Positions 54,954 through 64,000 of a DNA stretch of 64,000 nucleotides are shown one piece after another (the stretch's first letter is position 1; each line of letters starts with the position of its first letter). The stretch is from Desulfovibrio sp. (GTDB lineage: Bacteria; Desulfobacterota; Desulfovibrionia; Desulfovibrionales; Desulfovibrionaceae). The notes beneath the pieces were generated by a model. The model did not search any database and was not told the DNA's origin. It was given only the letters and a program-made list of their open reading frames with translations. Both the position numbers and the translations under genes were made by a program. The DNA lies in assembly GCA_016208105.1 (NCBI GenBank), contig JACQYS010000002.1, positions 62,001-126,000 of the forward strand, read 5' to 3'.

Positions 54954-55035
54954 GAGGAGTTCCTCCTGAATCGCGTACGGTGCGGGCGAGCGAACCATCA
55001 TTTCGGTTCGCTGCGCATGGTGTATTGTAAAACCA

Positions 55036-55968
55036 CTAACGCCAATACATCCCCTGACGGACGTTGCCCCTGGAAATGGCGTCAGCTATGGAATCAAGCA
55101 CCAGTCGTTTGTCGCCGGCCCAGTTTGGGGCCACCAGTTCGCCAGGGGCGGGATCGGCCGCGATCCGGTGGACAACAATGTCTGGACGAAGCTTTGCCAG
55201 CGAATCAGCCACCCAGCCCGCATACGCTTCCAGGGTGAGAGGCGAAAAACCGCCCGCGCGGAACTCTTCGGCCAGCGGAGTGGATGTGGCCACGTACAGG
55301 TTGTGGAACTTGATGCCGGCCACGGGCAGTCGGTTCACAAAGTCCACAGTGGCGGACCAATCCGCAAGCGTCTCGCCGGGCAGCCCAGCCACCACATGGG
55401 CCAGCACTTTTATCCCACGATTCGCGGCGTTCTCCACGGTGCGGGCGAAACACCCCGGCCCGTGCCCCCGGTTCACCCGGGCAAGGGTTGCCGGGTTGGA
55501 AGATTGCAAGCCCAGTTCCAACCAGAGTTCGCTGGTGGGAAAGGCCGCCAGCAGGTCGAGCTTTTGGTCGTCAAGGCAGTCCGGCCGGGTTCCCAGGCAG
55601 AGCCCGGAGAGGTCCGGGAGGGAGGAGAGCTCTCCCAAAATTCCTTCAAGTATCGAAGCCGGTCCGTGCGTGTTGGAGAAGGATTGCAGGTATGCGATGA
55701 GGGCCACGTCCCCCCACTTGGCCTGCCTGAGTTTCCTCCAGTGCTCCCATTGCTGGGAAAGGGTCATGGCGCTGCTAAAGCCGGTGCCTGACCCTTGCTC
55801 GTTGCAGAATGTGCAGCCGCCAAAAGAGATCGTCCCGTCACGATTGGGACAGGTGAATCCGGCATCCAGCGGGATCTTTCGGGAGCCCTTGCCAAAGAGC
55901 GCGCGCCAGCGAGCGGATACGGTATTGTAGCCACAGGAAGGAGCGGAGGCCAGTGGGTCGTGCTTCAT
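55036..55968 (-). CDS. TIGR01212-type radical SAM protein
   Basis: The N-terminal motif DAGFTCPNRDGTISFGGCTFCNE contains the cysteines CX14CX2C that are characteristic of TIGR01212/YhcC radical SAM proteins, followed by LGLQSSNPATLARVNRGH and VAGLPGETLADW. Function is unknown in detail. The frame is open far upstream (to 56856), but that part lies antisense to mreB; the ATG at 55968 gives the family N-terminus (MKHDPLASAPSCGYN). Confidence 0.87.
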   Translation of the reverse strand: MKHDPLASAPSCGYNTVSARWRALFGKGSRKIPLDAGFTCPNRDGTISFGGCTFCNEQGSGTGFSSAMTLSQQWEHWRKLRQAKWGDVALIAYLQSFSNTHGPASILEGILGELSSLPDLSGLCLGTRPDCLDDQKLDLLAAFPTSELWLELGLQSSNPATLARVNRGHGPGCFARTVENAANRGIKVLAHVVAGLPGETLADWSATVDFVNRLPVAGIKFHNLYVATSTPLAEEFRAGGFSPLTLEAYAGWVADSLAKLRPDIVVHRIAADPAPGELVAPNWAGDKRLVLDSIADAISRGNVRQGMYWR

Positions 55969-56061
55969 TGATGCAAAATCCCGTTGACATCGGGGCGGGA
56001 ATTGAAGAACACCAGCGTCGAAACGGGCGAGGGCCGGTTGGTTCCCGCTTTGCCGACCCGA

Positions 56062-56090
56062 GGGCCGGCCGCGCGCGGCCGCCTTTTTTT
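56062..56090 (+). terminator. Strong intrinsic terminator upstream of mreB
   Basis: A GC-rich stem (GGCCGC/GCGGCC, extended to GGC..GCC with one bulge) is followed at once by seven T. It points along the plus strand, yet no plus-strand gene lies upstream, so it may end a short RNA that starts after 55980, where a TTGACA is found at 55983-55988. Confidence 0.7.
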
Positions 56091-56157
56091 GTCGGCTGCA
56101 GTACCTTTTTGGGCCGCTCTCCGCGCGCTTCTGTAATACGTTAGGCTCCTTAAGTGA

Positions 56158-57213
<1,056 letters not shown>

Positions 57214-57247
57214 GCCCACGCCCCAGCGCATAGCACTGGGTCTGCTG

Positions 57248-58195
57248 GTGGTCTTGTTCGTCTATCTGGGCCTGTTCACCTGGAACATCCGCACCGGATA
57301 CGTCGACACCCTGGCCAGCCATACGGGCCTTGAGCTCACCCGGTGGGTGCTTACCCCCGGCAAGTGGGTGTGGACACGTCTATCCTCATTCTGGGATCGC
57401 TACGTCTACTTCGTGGGGCTTAGGCAGGAGAACGAAACCCTGCGCGGGGACCTGGCCAAAGCCAACGACGAACTTGTCGGCGCCCGGGAGCAGGCCTCCC
57501 TTGCCAAACGCCTCACCGAACTCCTGCTCATAAGCCCCCCCCCACAATGGAGCAGGGAGGGTGCCAGGGTCATTGCGCACAGGCTGGGACCCAACGCCGC
57601 CCTGGAAACGTTCGTCATTGACAAGGGAAGCCGGCACGGAGTGGAGATGAATACTCCCGTCGTAGCTCCCGAGGGTGTTGTGGGCCGGGTGCTGCGCTAT
57701 TCCATGAGCGCGGCCACCGTGATCATGATCACCGACCCCAACAGCAAGATTCCGGTGGTCTCCCAGAAAACGCGCACCCAGGGAATTCTCTTGGGGCGTG
57801 GGCCCAACCAGCCCTTGCAGCTTCAGTACGTTTCCCTCTCTTCCCCGGTGGAAGCGGGAGAAACCCTTGTCACCACAGGACTTGAAGGGATTTTCCCCAA
57901 GGGGCTGCCCGTGGCCAACATTTCCAGCGTCTCTCGGGAGGGTGCTTCCTTGTTCCTGAATGTTCAGGCCCAGCCACTATTCGAGCAGAAACGACTCGAG
58001 GAAGTGGTCCTGCTGAAGAAGCTTCCGCCTCCAAAGGCTGAAGAGGGCGAGGAGGCCCTGCCGGACACCTCCACAAAACGCCCCAAAGGCGCGGCCGAAC
58101 GCAAAGGTGAGGTCAAGAAGCGCGGGCGCAACGAACCGCCTGAGGCCAGACCTCAGGAATCGACCCCCAAAAAGCGCCGGGGCGAGGCCCAGTGA
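57248..58195 (+). CDS. mreC: Rod-shape-determining protein MreC
   Basis: MreC is the periplasmic scaffold of the elongasome. The product has an N-terminal membrane helix, a coiled coil (LRQENETLRGDLAKANDELV) and a beta-barrel C-terminal region with GVVGRVLRYSMSAATVIMITD and LVTTGLEGIFPKGLPVANIS. The C-terminus is a basic, disordered tail. The GTG at 57248 has no ribosome site and cuts into the membrane helix; an ATT at 57209, overlapping the mreB stop, would give KPTPQRIALGLLVVLFVYLG, a more natural start (see findings). Confidence 0.9.
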   Translation: MVLFVYLGLFTWNIRTGYVDTLASHTGLELTRWVLTPGKWVWTRLSSFWDRYVYFVGLRQENETLRGDLAKANDELVGAREQASLAKRLTELLLISPPPQWSREGARVIAHRLGPNAALETFVIDKGSRHGVEMNTPVVAPEGVVGRVLRYSMSAATVIMITDPNSKIPVVSQKTRTQGILLGRGPNQPLQLQYVSLSSPVEAGETLVTTGLEGIFPKGLPVANISSVSREGASLFLNVQAQPLFEQKRLEEVVLLKKLPPPKAEEGEEALPDTSTKRPKGAAERKGEVKKRGRNEPPEARPQESTPKKRRGEAQ

Positions 58196-58662
58196 GCGGC
58201 CTTCGCCTGACGTTCTGGACGGTGTTCACCCTGGGGGGGCTGTGGCTGCAAAGTTTCATGCCGGGAGTGGACTTTCTTGCCCCAGGGCTCATCTTAAGCC
58301 TGCAGGAGGAAAAACCTCGCACCTCGCTCATCATGGGGCTTATCTGGCTCATGCTTCAGGAAGGCACAGGCTCTCTTGCGTTCGGCACTGTGGTCCTGTG
58401 GTACGGTGTGCTGGCGGCAGTTTTTTTTCTGGGGCATTGGCTGTTCGAGGCAAAAAATTTCTTGTTCGTGGTTATCCTTGGGGCCTGCCTCGGAGTTTTG
58501 CATTTCGGCCTGATGAATGTCATGACCCAGCTCCAGGATTGGCGCGTACCAGCTGGACGTGTGCTTCTTGAGTCAATCGTGCAGACAGCCGTATTCCCAG
58601 TGGAATGGGGACTTCTTTACATAATTTACAACCATCTGCCGCAAAATGCCCAAGACGTATGA
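58192..58662 (+). CDS. mreD: Rod-shape-determining protein MreD-like
   Basis: This 156-residue polytopic protein has about five membrane helices and sits between mreC and mrdA, as MreD does. It starts with a GTG that overlaps the mreC stop (GTGA). Sequence similarity across MreD is weak, so context carries most of the weight. Its 3' end overlaps mrdA by 17 bp. Confidence 0.78.
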   Translation: MSGLRLTFWTVFTLGGLWLQSFMPGVDFLAPGLILSLQEEKPRTSLIMGLIWLMLQEGTGSLAFGTVVLWYGVLAAVFFLGHWLFEAKNFLFVVILGACLGVLHFGLMNVMTQLQDWRVPAGRVLLESIVQTAVFPVEWGLLYIIYNHLPQNAQDV

Positions 58663-60487
58663 GCCCGACGGAGGGCAGCAAAAACCGCGCGGCGGCCTGA
58701 TACTGCTCCAGAGTCTTATTCTGGTCCTCTTCTGTCTGTTCACCCTGCGCCTGTGGTACCTGCAGGTGCACAAAGGCGAGCACTTCGCGGATTTGGCCAG
58801 GGAAAACCAGTTGCGCCAGGCATCCATCATCGCCGGGCGCGGCATGATTCTGGACCGCAACGGGAAGACCCTGGCGGTCAACGAACCTTCGTTCGCGCTG
58901 GGGCTCATCCGCGAAGACTGCGAAGACATCCAGGGCACTCTCCAGAAGGTCTCCGAATGGACGGGCATCGACTACCATGTCCTGCTCGACACGTACATCC
59001 GCGGCAAGAAACGCTCCAAGCCTTTCGAACCCATGGTGCTCATCTCCAACCTCTCCTACGAACTGCTCGCCAAGATCGAGGCCAATGCCGTGTCCTGGCC
59101 GGGGTTGGAGATTCTCATCCGGCACAAACGGTTTTATCCCGACGGCAAGCTCCTGGCCCACGTCATGGGGTATGTGGCCGAAGCCAACGAGGAGGAACTG
59201 GAGAAGGACTCCAGCCTGGCGCTAGGCGACCATGTGGGCAAACAGGGTCTTGAATTCACCCTGGAGCAGCGGCTGCGGGGCGAGAAGGGGCTCAAACAGA
59301 TCGAGGTGGACGCCTATGGGCGCGAGCACGACCAACAGGTTATCCTGGAACCGCGCTCCGGGAACAATCTGCGTCTCTCCATCGATGCCGATCTGCAGGC
59401 ATTCGCCAGCAAACAGCTTGAAGGGCAGGCCGGGGCCATCGTGGTGCTCCAGCCGGACACAGGGAAGGTTCTGGCCCTGGTCAGCCAACCCAGCTACGAC
59501 AACAACCTCTTCGTGCTGGGTATTCCTGCCAAGACATGGAAGGAGCTTCGCGACGATCCCATGCACCCGATACAAAACCGGGTGGCACAGTCCGTGTATC
59601 CTCCAGGCTCGACATTCAAGGTGCTCATGGCTGCCTGCGCCTTGTCCGAGGGGTTGGTCAAAACTACGGACACGGCCTTCTGTTCAGGCTCTTACAGGGT
59701 TGGCGATCACGACTTTCACTGCTGGAAGAAGGGCGGCCACGGAACCGTGGACATGCGTTCGGCCCTTGTACACTCCTGCGACGTCTATTTTTACCAGCTT
59801 GGGGAAAAGCTGGGTATCGACCGTATCAACAGGTATGCGCTTCAGGCGGGGTTCGGCACTCCGACTGGTATCGACCTTCCACACGAACGGTCCGGGCTCA
59901 TTCCCTCCACTGCTTGGAAGAAGCGGCGGTACGGCGAAAACTGGACCAGGGGTGAGACGCTCAACTGCTCGATCGGGCAGGGCTATGTACAGGTGTCGCC
60001 TCTTCAGCTGGCAAAATTCATAGGGTCCGTGTTGAACGGGGGCAAAGTCATCCGGCCAAGCCTGGTCCTGGACGATCCGGTAGACGTTCAATCCAAGCTG
60101 GCTTTGTCCGACAAGGACCGGGAGTTCATAGTTAAAGCCATGGCCGACACGGTCCAGGCGGGAACGGCGCAGAGGCTCAAACGTCCGGATGCGGTACTGG
60201 GAGGCAAGACGGGCACAGCCCAGGTGGTTAAGCTCGTGAACGCCGATGTGCGCCAGAAGGTGCACGACATGCCCTACAAGTACCGAGACCACGCCTGGCT
60301 GGCCTCCTGGGGCATCAAGGACGGCAAGAGCTACGTGGTGGTGTGCATGGTGGAGCACGGTGGCCATGGCGGCGAGACAGCCGGTCCCATGGTCAAGGCA
60401 GTCTATGACTATCTTTTCGGACCTGTTCCCGGGCAAGCCAAAACCGTGAAATCAGAACCGCAGCCTCAGGGTGAGATCGGAGATTAA
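58646..60487 (+). CDS. mrdA: Penicillin-binding protein 2 (elongasome transpeptidase)
   Basis: This class B PBP of 613 residues has an N-terminal membrane anchor (about 18-38), a pedestal domain with GRGMILDRNGKTLAVN, and a transpeptidase domain with SXXK (PGSTFKV, near residue 321), SXN-type SCD (near 377) and KTG (GGKTGTAQ, near 520). It cross-links peptidoglycan during rod growth with RodA. Confidence 0.95.
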   Translation: MPKTYEPDGGQQKPRGGLILLQSLILVLFCLFTLRLWYLQVHKGEHFADLARENQLRQASIIAGRGMILDRNGKTLAVNEPSFALGLIREDCEDIQGTLQKVSEWTGIDYHVLLDTYIRGKKRSKPFEPMVLISNLSYELLAKIEANAVSWPGLEILIRHKRFYPDGKLLAHVMGYVAEANEEELEKDSSLALGDHVGKQGLEFTLEQRLRGEKGLKQIEVDAYGREHDQQVILEPRSGNNLRLSIDADLQAFASKQLEGQAGAIVVLQPDTGKVLALVSQPSYDNNLFVLGIPAKTWKELRDDPMHPIQNRVAQSVYPPGSTFKVLMAACALSEGLVKTTDTAFCSGSYRVGDHDFHCWKKGGHGTVDMRSALVHSCDVYFYQLGEKLGIDRINRYALQAGFGTPTGIDLPHERSGLIPSTAWKKRRYGENWTRGETLNCSIGQGYVQVSPLQLAKFIGSVLNGGKVIRPSLVLDDPVDVQSKLALSDKDREFIVKAMADTVQAGTAQRLKRPDAVLGGKTGTAQVVKLVNADVRQKVHDMPYKYRDHAWLASWGIKDGKSYVVVCMVEHGGHGGETAGPMVKAVYDYLFGPVPGQAKTVKSEPQPQGEIGD

Positions 60488-60493
60488 CCGCGC

Positions 60494-61609
60494 ATGTCAC
60501 CCATTGATCGCAGACTGCTCACCCATATTTATTGGCCCCTGTTGGCCATAATTGCCGTGCTTTTTTCAGTGGGCGTGCTCAATCTCTATTCGGCAAGCGG
60601 TTTTCGAATGGGCGACGGCGTATCCTTGAACCCCTTTTACCAGAAGCAGTGCATCTGGGGGTTGGTCGGGTTCTTCTGCATGATAAGCCTGACGCTCTTC
60701 GATTACCGGTATCTGAAACATCTTGCCTGGCCGCTCATGATAGCCACTCTGGTGCTCCTGGCATTGGTGCCGGTCATGGGCAAGACTGTCTACGGCGCGA
60801 AACGCTGGCTGGACTTCGGTGTGTTCAGCTTCCAGCCGAGTGAGCTGGCCAAGATCGCCACTCTCGTGGTGGGCGCCCTCATTCTTTCAAAGGATACCGG
60901 GCGGCTGGGCTGGCTGGGTCTTCTGGGCGTGCTGGCCGTGGCCTTGCCGCCCGCGGCCATGGTCATTGTCCAGCCTGATTTGGGCTCGGGGCTCAACATC
61001 CTGCTTCTTCTATGTGGCATGATCCTCTACCGTGGCTTGACCGGGCGTGTTTTCAAGGTGCTCCTCCTGGTGGTGCCCATACTGGTCCCCTGCGGGTGGT
61101 TCTTCCTTAAACCCTACCAAAAGCTCAGAATTTTGACCTTGTTCAATCCTGAACGAGACCCGCTCGGCTCGGGCTATCACATTATCCAATCCCAGATCGC
61201 CATCGGGTCGGGCCAGATGTGGGGCAAGGGATTTCTGGAGGGAACCCAGAGCCAGCTTCGGTTCCTGCCGGAAAAACACACGGATTTCGCCGTGGCCGTA
61301 TTCGCCGAGGAGTGGGGTTTTGTGGGCACCATTGCCCTGGTGGTGCTTTTCTCCCTGTTTCTATATTTTCTGGCCGGGGTTTCCCGCGACGCCAAGGACC
61401 GATTCGGGTCGTTTCTGGCCGCGGGGGTGTTCTTTTATTTCTTCTGGCAAATACTCATCAACATGGGTATGGTTTTAGGAATAATGCCGGTTGTGGGCAT
61501 TCCGCTGCCGTTTATCAGTTACGGAGGCAGCGCGACCATCGTGAACTTCTGCCTTATTGGCATCGTACTCAACGTTTCCATGCGCCGCTTTGTCTTCAAA
61601 AAGACCTGA
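60494..61609 (+). CDS. rodA: Rod-shape peptidoglycan glycosyltransferase RodA
   Basis: This SEDS-family polytopic protein of 371 residues has FGVFSFQPSELAKIATLV, VQPDLGSG, KHTDFAVAVFAEEWGF and the C-terminal LPFISYGGSATIVNF. It polymerises glycan strands and is partnered by PBP2, whose gene ends 6 bp earlier. Confidence 0.95.
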   Translation: MSPIDRRLLTHIYWPLLAIIAVLFSVGVLNLYSASGFRMGDGVSLNPFYQKQCIWGLVGFFCMISLTLFDYRYLKHLAWPLMIATLVLLALVPVMGKTVYGAKRWLDFGVFSFQPSELAKIATLVVGALILSKDTGRLGWLGLLGVLAVALPPAAMVIVQPDLGSGLNILLLLCGMILYRGLTGRVFKVLLLVVPILVPCGWFFLKPYQKLRILTLFNPERDPLGSGYHIIQSQIAIGSGQMWGKGFLEGTQSQLRFLPEKHTDFAVAVFAEEWGFVGTIALVVLFSLFLYFLAGVSRDAKDRFGSFLAAGVFFYFFWQILINMGMVLGIMPVVGIPLPFISYGGSATIVNFCLIGIVLNVSMRRFVFKKT

Positions 61610-61637
61610 CGCGCCTTAAGCTTCGGGAGGTTCAGCC

Positions 61638-61988
61638 GTGGCCAAGGATGAGATCAACGCATTTCTGGGAGTAGGCACCACCTATCGTGGCCGTCTCGAT
61701 TTCACCGGTTCGGTGCGGATCGATGGGGTTTTCGAGGGTGAGGTGGAATCCGAGGGAACCCTGGTGATTGGTCGCGAAGCCGTTATCACCGGCCAGGTGA
61801 AAGTCGGGCAATTGGTGCTCGGCGGTACCCTGCGCGGCGATGTTGTCGCCGGGACCAGGGTGGTTCTTCACAAAACCGCCCGGTTCACTGGAACCATGAC
61901 CACCCCGGCTCTTTCAGTCGAGGAGGGGGCAGTGCTTGACGGGCAGTTGTGCATGTGTTCTCCGAGTGGAAACGGGGCGGTGGAGTAA
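61638..61988 (+). CDS. Bactofilin
   Basis: This 116-residue protein has the bactofilin beta-helix pattern (IDGVFEGEVESEGTLVIGRE; ITGQVKVGQLVLGGTLRGDV) with short flexible ends. Bactofilins polymerise without nucleotides and help to place cell-shape or surface structures. A GTG start lies seven bases after GGGAGG. Its place between rodA and the ATP synthase genes suggests transcription with the shape genes. Confidence 0.92.
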   Translation: MAKDEINAFLGVGTTYRGRLDFTGSVRIDGVFEGEVESEGTLVIGREAVITGQVKVGQLVLGGTLRGDVVAGTRVVLHKTARFTGTMTTPALSVEEGAVLDGQLCMCSPSGNGAVE

Positions 61989-62147
61989 GCTTCCCGGATA
62001 TTCGTGAAATCCATAACAATCCCCGGCAAATCGTTTATTTACCATGGGTTTTGTCGTCTTTTTCTAAAAAGGGCCTAGACACCATATGGGAAATCAGGTA
62101 GGAACCCCCCGGGCTTGAAACAAAATTCACAATTAGGGGGGCGGTTG

Positions 62148-62579
62148 ATGGACATATTGGTTCTCGACAAATGGTTCTTCGTACAAGTAGCCAACTTCCT
62201 CATCATCCTGGTGGTTTTGAACGTGGTGCTTATTGCGCCGGTTCGCAGGATGCTCAAGTTGCGCGCTGACACTGTCGCCTCCCAGACCTCGGAAATCGAC
62301 GGCTTCACTTCCTCCGCCGAAGCGAAAATCAAAAACTACCAGGCCGCTCTTGAAGATGCCCGCCGTCAGGCCAGTGCCGTGCGCACCAGCCTGCGCGAAG
62401 AGGGTGCCGGCCAGGAGAAGGCCATTCTTGACGCCGCCAACGAGGAGGCCTTGGTCTCCTTGAAGGGGGCGCGGGCCACGGTGGCGAACGAATCGAAGGT
62501 GGCTTTCGATACCATGCTGGCTGGGGTGGCTGGCATGGCTGACAAGGTCACCGCGAAGATCTTGGGCAAGTCTCTCTAA
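62148..62579 (+). CDS. ATP synthase F0 subunit b' (AtpF')
   Basis: The product has one N-terminal membrane helix (about residues 10-29) and a long charged helix typical of b-type stator subunits. It comes before a second b-type gene, so it is the b' form. The ATG at 62148 follows AGGGGGG; the frame is open to 62115. Confidence 0.9.
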   Translation: MDILVLDKWFFVQVANFLIILVVLNVVLIAPVRRMLKLRADTVASQTSEIDGFTSSAEAKIKNYQAALEDARRQASAVRTSLREEGAGQEKAILDAANEEALVSLKGARATVANESKVAFDTMLAGVAGMADKVTAKILGKSL

Positions 62580-62611
62580 CCGGCAGCCCCGAGCGTTTAA
62601 GGAGGATGGAA

Positions 62612-63178
62612 TTGAACAAGGCGCGTGTTGTTCTCTTTACCTTGGCGGTTTGCCTGCTGACCGCCGCGTGTGCTTGGGCGTCGGGCGACGGCCAGGATGG
62701 CCCCAACTGGAAAAACTTTATTCTGCGTACCGTTAACTTCGTCCTGGTCGTGGGCGTGGTCTGGTGGGTGGCTGGCAAGAAGATCGCCAACACCTTCAGC
62801 GGTCGCAAGCTGGGCATTGAAAACCAGCTGGCCGATCTTGAAGAGCGCAAAGTGTCGGCGCAGAAGCGCCTGACCGAGGTCGAGCGTTCCATCGCCGACC
62901 TGGAGACGGAGAAGGCCAAGATTCTGGCCGACTACAAGGCTCAGGGCGAAGCTCTGAAAGCCTCCATCATCAAGGCGGCTGAGGATCAGGCCGCCCGAAT
63001 CGCTGCTCAGGCAAAGCTTTCCGCCGAGCAGGAAGCCAAGATGGCCATGGACGCACTGCGCATTCAGATGGCTGACAAGATCATCGAAGCCGCCCAGGAC
63101 GCTTTGGCCAAGAAGCTTACCACAGAGGTTCAGGACAAGCTGGTTGACGACGCTATAGGCAAGGTGGTGCTCAATTGA
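62612..63178 (+). CDS. atpF: ATP synthase F0 subunit b
   Basis: The product has an N-terminal hydrophobic segment with a signal-like end (LLTAACAWASG), a membrane helix (NFVLVVGVVWWVAG) and a long charged helix (EKAKILADYKAQGEALK). It is a stator subunit pairing with b' and delta. The TTG at 62612 is six bases after AAGGAGG; an ATG at 62606 directly abuts the site and is less likely though in frame. It overlaps atpH by TTGA. Confidence 0.9.
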   Translation: MNKARVVLFTLAVCLLTAACAWASGDGQDGPNWKNFILRTVNFVLVVGVVWWVAGKKIANTFSGRKLGIENQLADLEERKVSAQKRLTEVERSIADLETEKAKILADYKAQGEALKASIIKAAEDQAARIAAQAKLSAEQEAKMAMDALRIQMADKIIEAAQDALAKKLTTEVQDKLVDDAIGKVVLN

Positions 63179-63720
63179 CCGGGAACATCGTCGCACGCAG
63201 ATACGCCAAGGCGCTGTTCGCTCTGGGCGTAAAGGAAAAGGCCGCCGACACGTTCGGCAAGGACCTCGCGGGCTTGGCAGGAGCAATGACAGCCGCCCCC
63301 GAGCTTCTGAAACTCTTTAAAAGCCCAAGCTTCAACACGCATGAGAAGAAGTCGGTCCTCAAGGACGTTGTGGCCAAGTTGGACATGGCCCCCTTGTCCG
63401 TGAACTTCCTCTCTGTGCTGGCTGATAAAGGCCGTCTGGATTGCCTGCCGGACATTCAGAAAACCTACGCGGAACTTCTGGACGAAACCAGCGGGGTGGT
63501 GCGCGGCAAGCTGACCACCGCGGTGGAGCTCCCGGGCAAACGGCAGAAGGACATCAAGGCCACGCTTGAGAAGAAGTCTGGCAAGAAGCTGGTGCTCGAC
63601 TTCGGCGTGGAGCCCGCCATTCTTGGCGGTGTTGTCCTGCGGGTGGGGGATAAGGTCCTGGACGCTAGCCTTCGGGCACAGCTGCAGCTGTTGAAAGAAC
63701 AAATCAAGAGGGGTGAGTAG
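63175..63720 (+). CDS. atpH: ATP synthase F1 subunit delta
   Basis: The 181-residue protein has the delta N-terminus [18 protein letters not shown], the central [17 protein letters not shown] and the C-terminal [32 protein letters not shown]. It connects the stator to F1. The TTG start overlaps the atpF stop (TTGA). Confidence 0.94.
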   Translation: MTGNIVARRYAKALFALGVKEKAADTFGKDLAGLAGAMTAAPELLKLFKSPSFNTHEKKSVLKDVVAKLDMAPLSVNFLSVLADKGRLDCLPDIQKTYAELLDETSGVVRGKLTTAVELPGKRQKDIKATLEKKSGKKLVLDFGVEPAILGGVVLRVGDKVLDASLRAQLQLLKEQIKRGE

Positions 63721-63724
63721 GGCC

Positions 63725-64000
63725 ATGCAGATCAAAGCCGAAGAGATCAGCAAAATCATCGAGCAGCAGATTCAGAATTATGAGTCTCGCGTCGAGATGA
63801 GCGAGACCGGCACCGTGCTCTCCGTGGGTGACGGCATCGCTCGTGTCTACGGCTGCCAGAGCGCCATGGCCATGGAGCTTCTGGAGTTCCCCGGAGGCAT
63901 CATGGGTCTGGTGCTGAACCTGGAAGAGGACAACGTGGGCGTGGCCCTCCTGGGCGAAGACACCCACATTAAAGAAGGCGACCCGGTCAAGCGTACCGGA
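63725..64000 (+). CDS. atpA: ATP synthase F1 subunit alpha, partial
   Basis: The first 92 codons are visible: [20 protein letters not shown], followed by [16 protein letters not shown] and [18 protein letters not shown], the beta-barrel domain of AtpA. The gene continues beyond the right edge. It starts 4 bp after atpH. Confidence 0.96.
   Translation, partial: MQIKAEEISKIIEQQIQNYESRVEMSETGTVLSVGDGIARVYGCQSAMAMELLEFPGGIMGLVLNLEEDNVGVALLGEDTHIKEGDPVKRTG

Overview
The window joins a mobile genetic element (about 1987-32997, almost all on the minus strand) to a stretch of ordinary bacterial chromosome (tRNA-Leu at 32998-33084, then housekeeping genes to 64000). The chromosomal genes (ribF, hisC-cmk, mazG, mreBCD-mrdA-rodA, a bactofilin, then atpF'-atpF-atpH-atpA with separate b and b' subunits) and the 4Fe-4S protein type at the left edge suggest a Desulfovibrio-like member of the Desulfobacterota (deltaproteobacterial sulfate reducers). 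This is judged from protein style and gene order, not from a database search.

Left edge, 1-1955: the end of a phosphonate/phosphite-type ABC transport operon (phnD-like binding protein, cut by the window edge, and a phnC-like ATPase), preceded by a 4Fe-4S protein gene that seems to have lost its own start codon where it meets the mobile element.

Mobile element, 1987-32997: a plasmid- or ICE-like conjugation module of the I type (IncI Tra / Dot-Icm, T4BSS). Recognisable parts are DotH, DotG, DotE-like, DotP-like, DotI, DotO, a TraW-position secreted protein, DotA, DotD, DotC, DotB, IcmT, DotM, DotL and a TrbB/DsbC-like thiol protein. With them come a lytic transglycosylase, a type IA topoisomerase, an ArdC-like antirestriction protein, a 1902-residue DarB-like methylase-helicase, an AbrB-type regulator, a ParA plus ribbon-helix-helix partition pair and a replication-type HTH protein. 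Genes are packed with ATGA overlaps into a few transcription units. Three of the internal unit starts (dotA; the divergent dotD/parA region; the unit running from 16400 down to darB) carry the same AT-rich 28-bp palindrome, and a fourth, weaker copy lies inside the transglycosylase gene. This looks like an element-specific operator system. No relaxase and no integrase are visible in the window. A hairpin-rich 666-bp non-coding region next to tRNA-Leu is the best candidate for oriT, oriV or att functions.

Chromosome, 33000-64000: ribF; an operon of a beta-propeller/FG-GAP protein with LivH, LivM and a Liv-type binding protein but no ATPases; an RsmF-like rRNA methyltransferase; a class I aldolase-family enzyme; thpR; a universal stress protein; hisC-cmk; an alpha/beta hydrolase; a DEDD exonuclease with an AlgX/AlgI-like polysaccharide O-acetylation pair and a divergent GIPC-transferase-like gene; several small unknown genes; mazG, cvpA, an MGMT-family repair protein and a TIGR01212-type radical SAM protein. 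The last 8 kb is a cell-shape and elongasome operon (mreB-mreC-mreD-mrdA-rodA), a bactofilin, and the start of the F-type ATP synthase operon, cut within atpA by the right edge.
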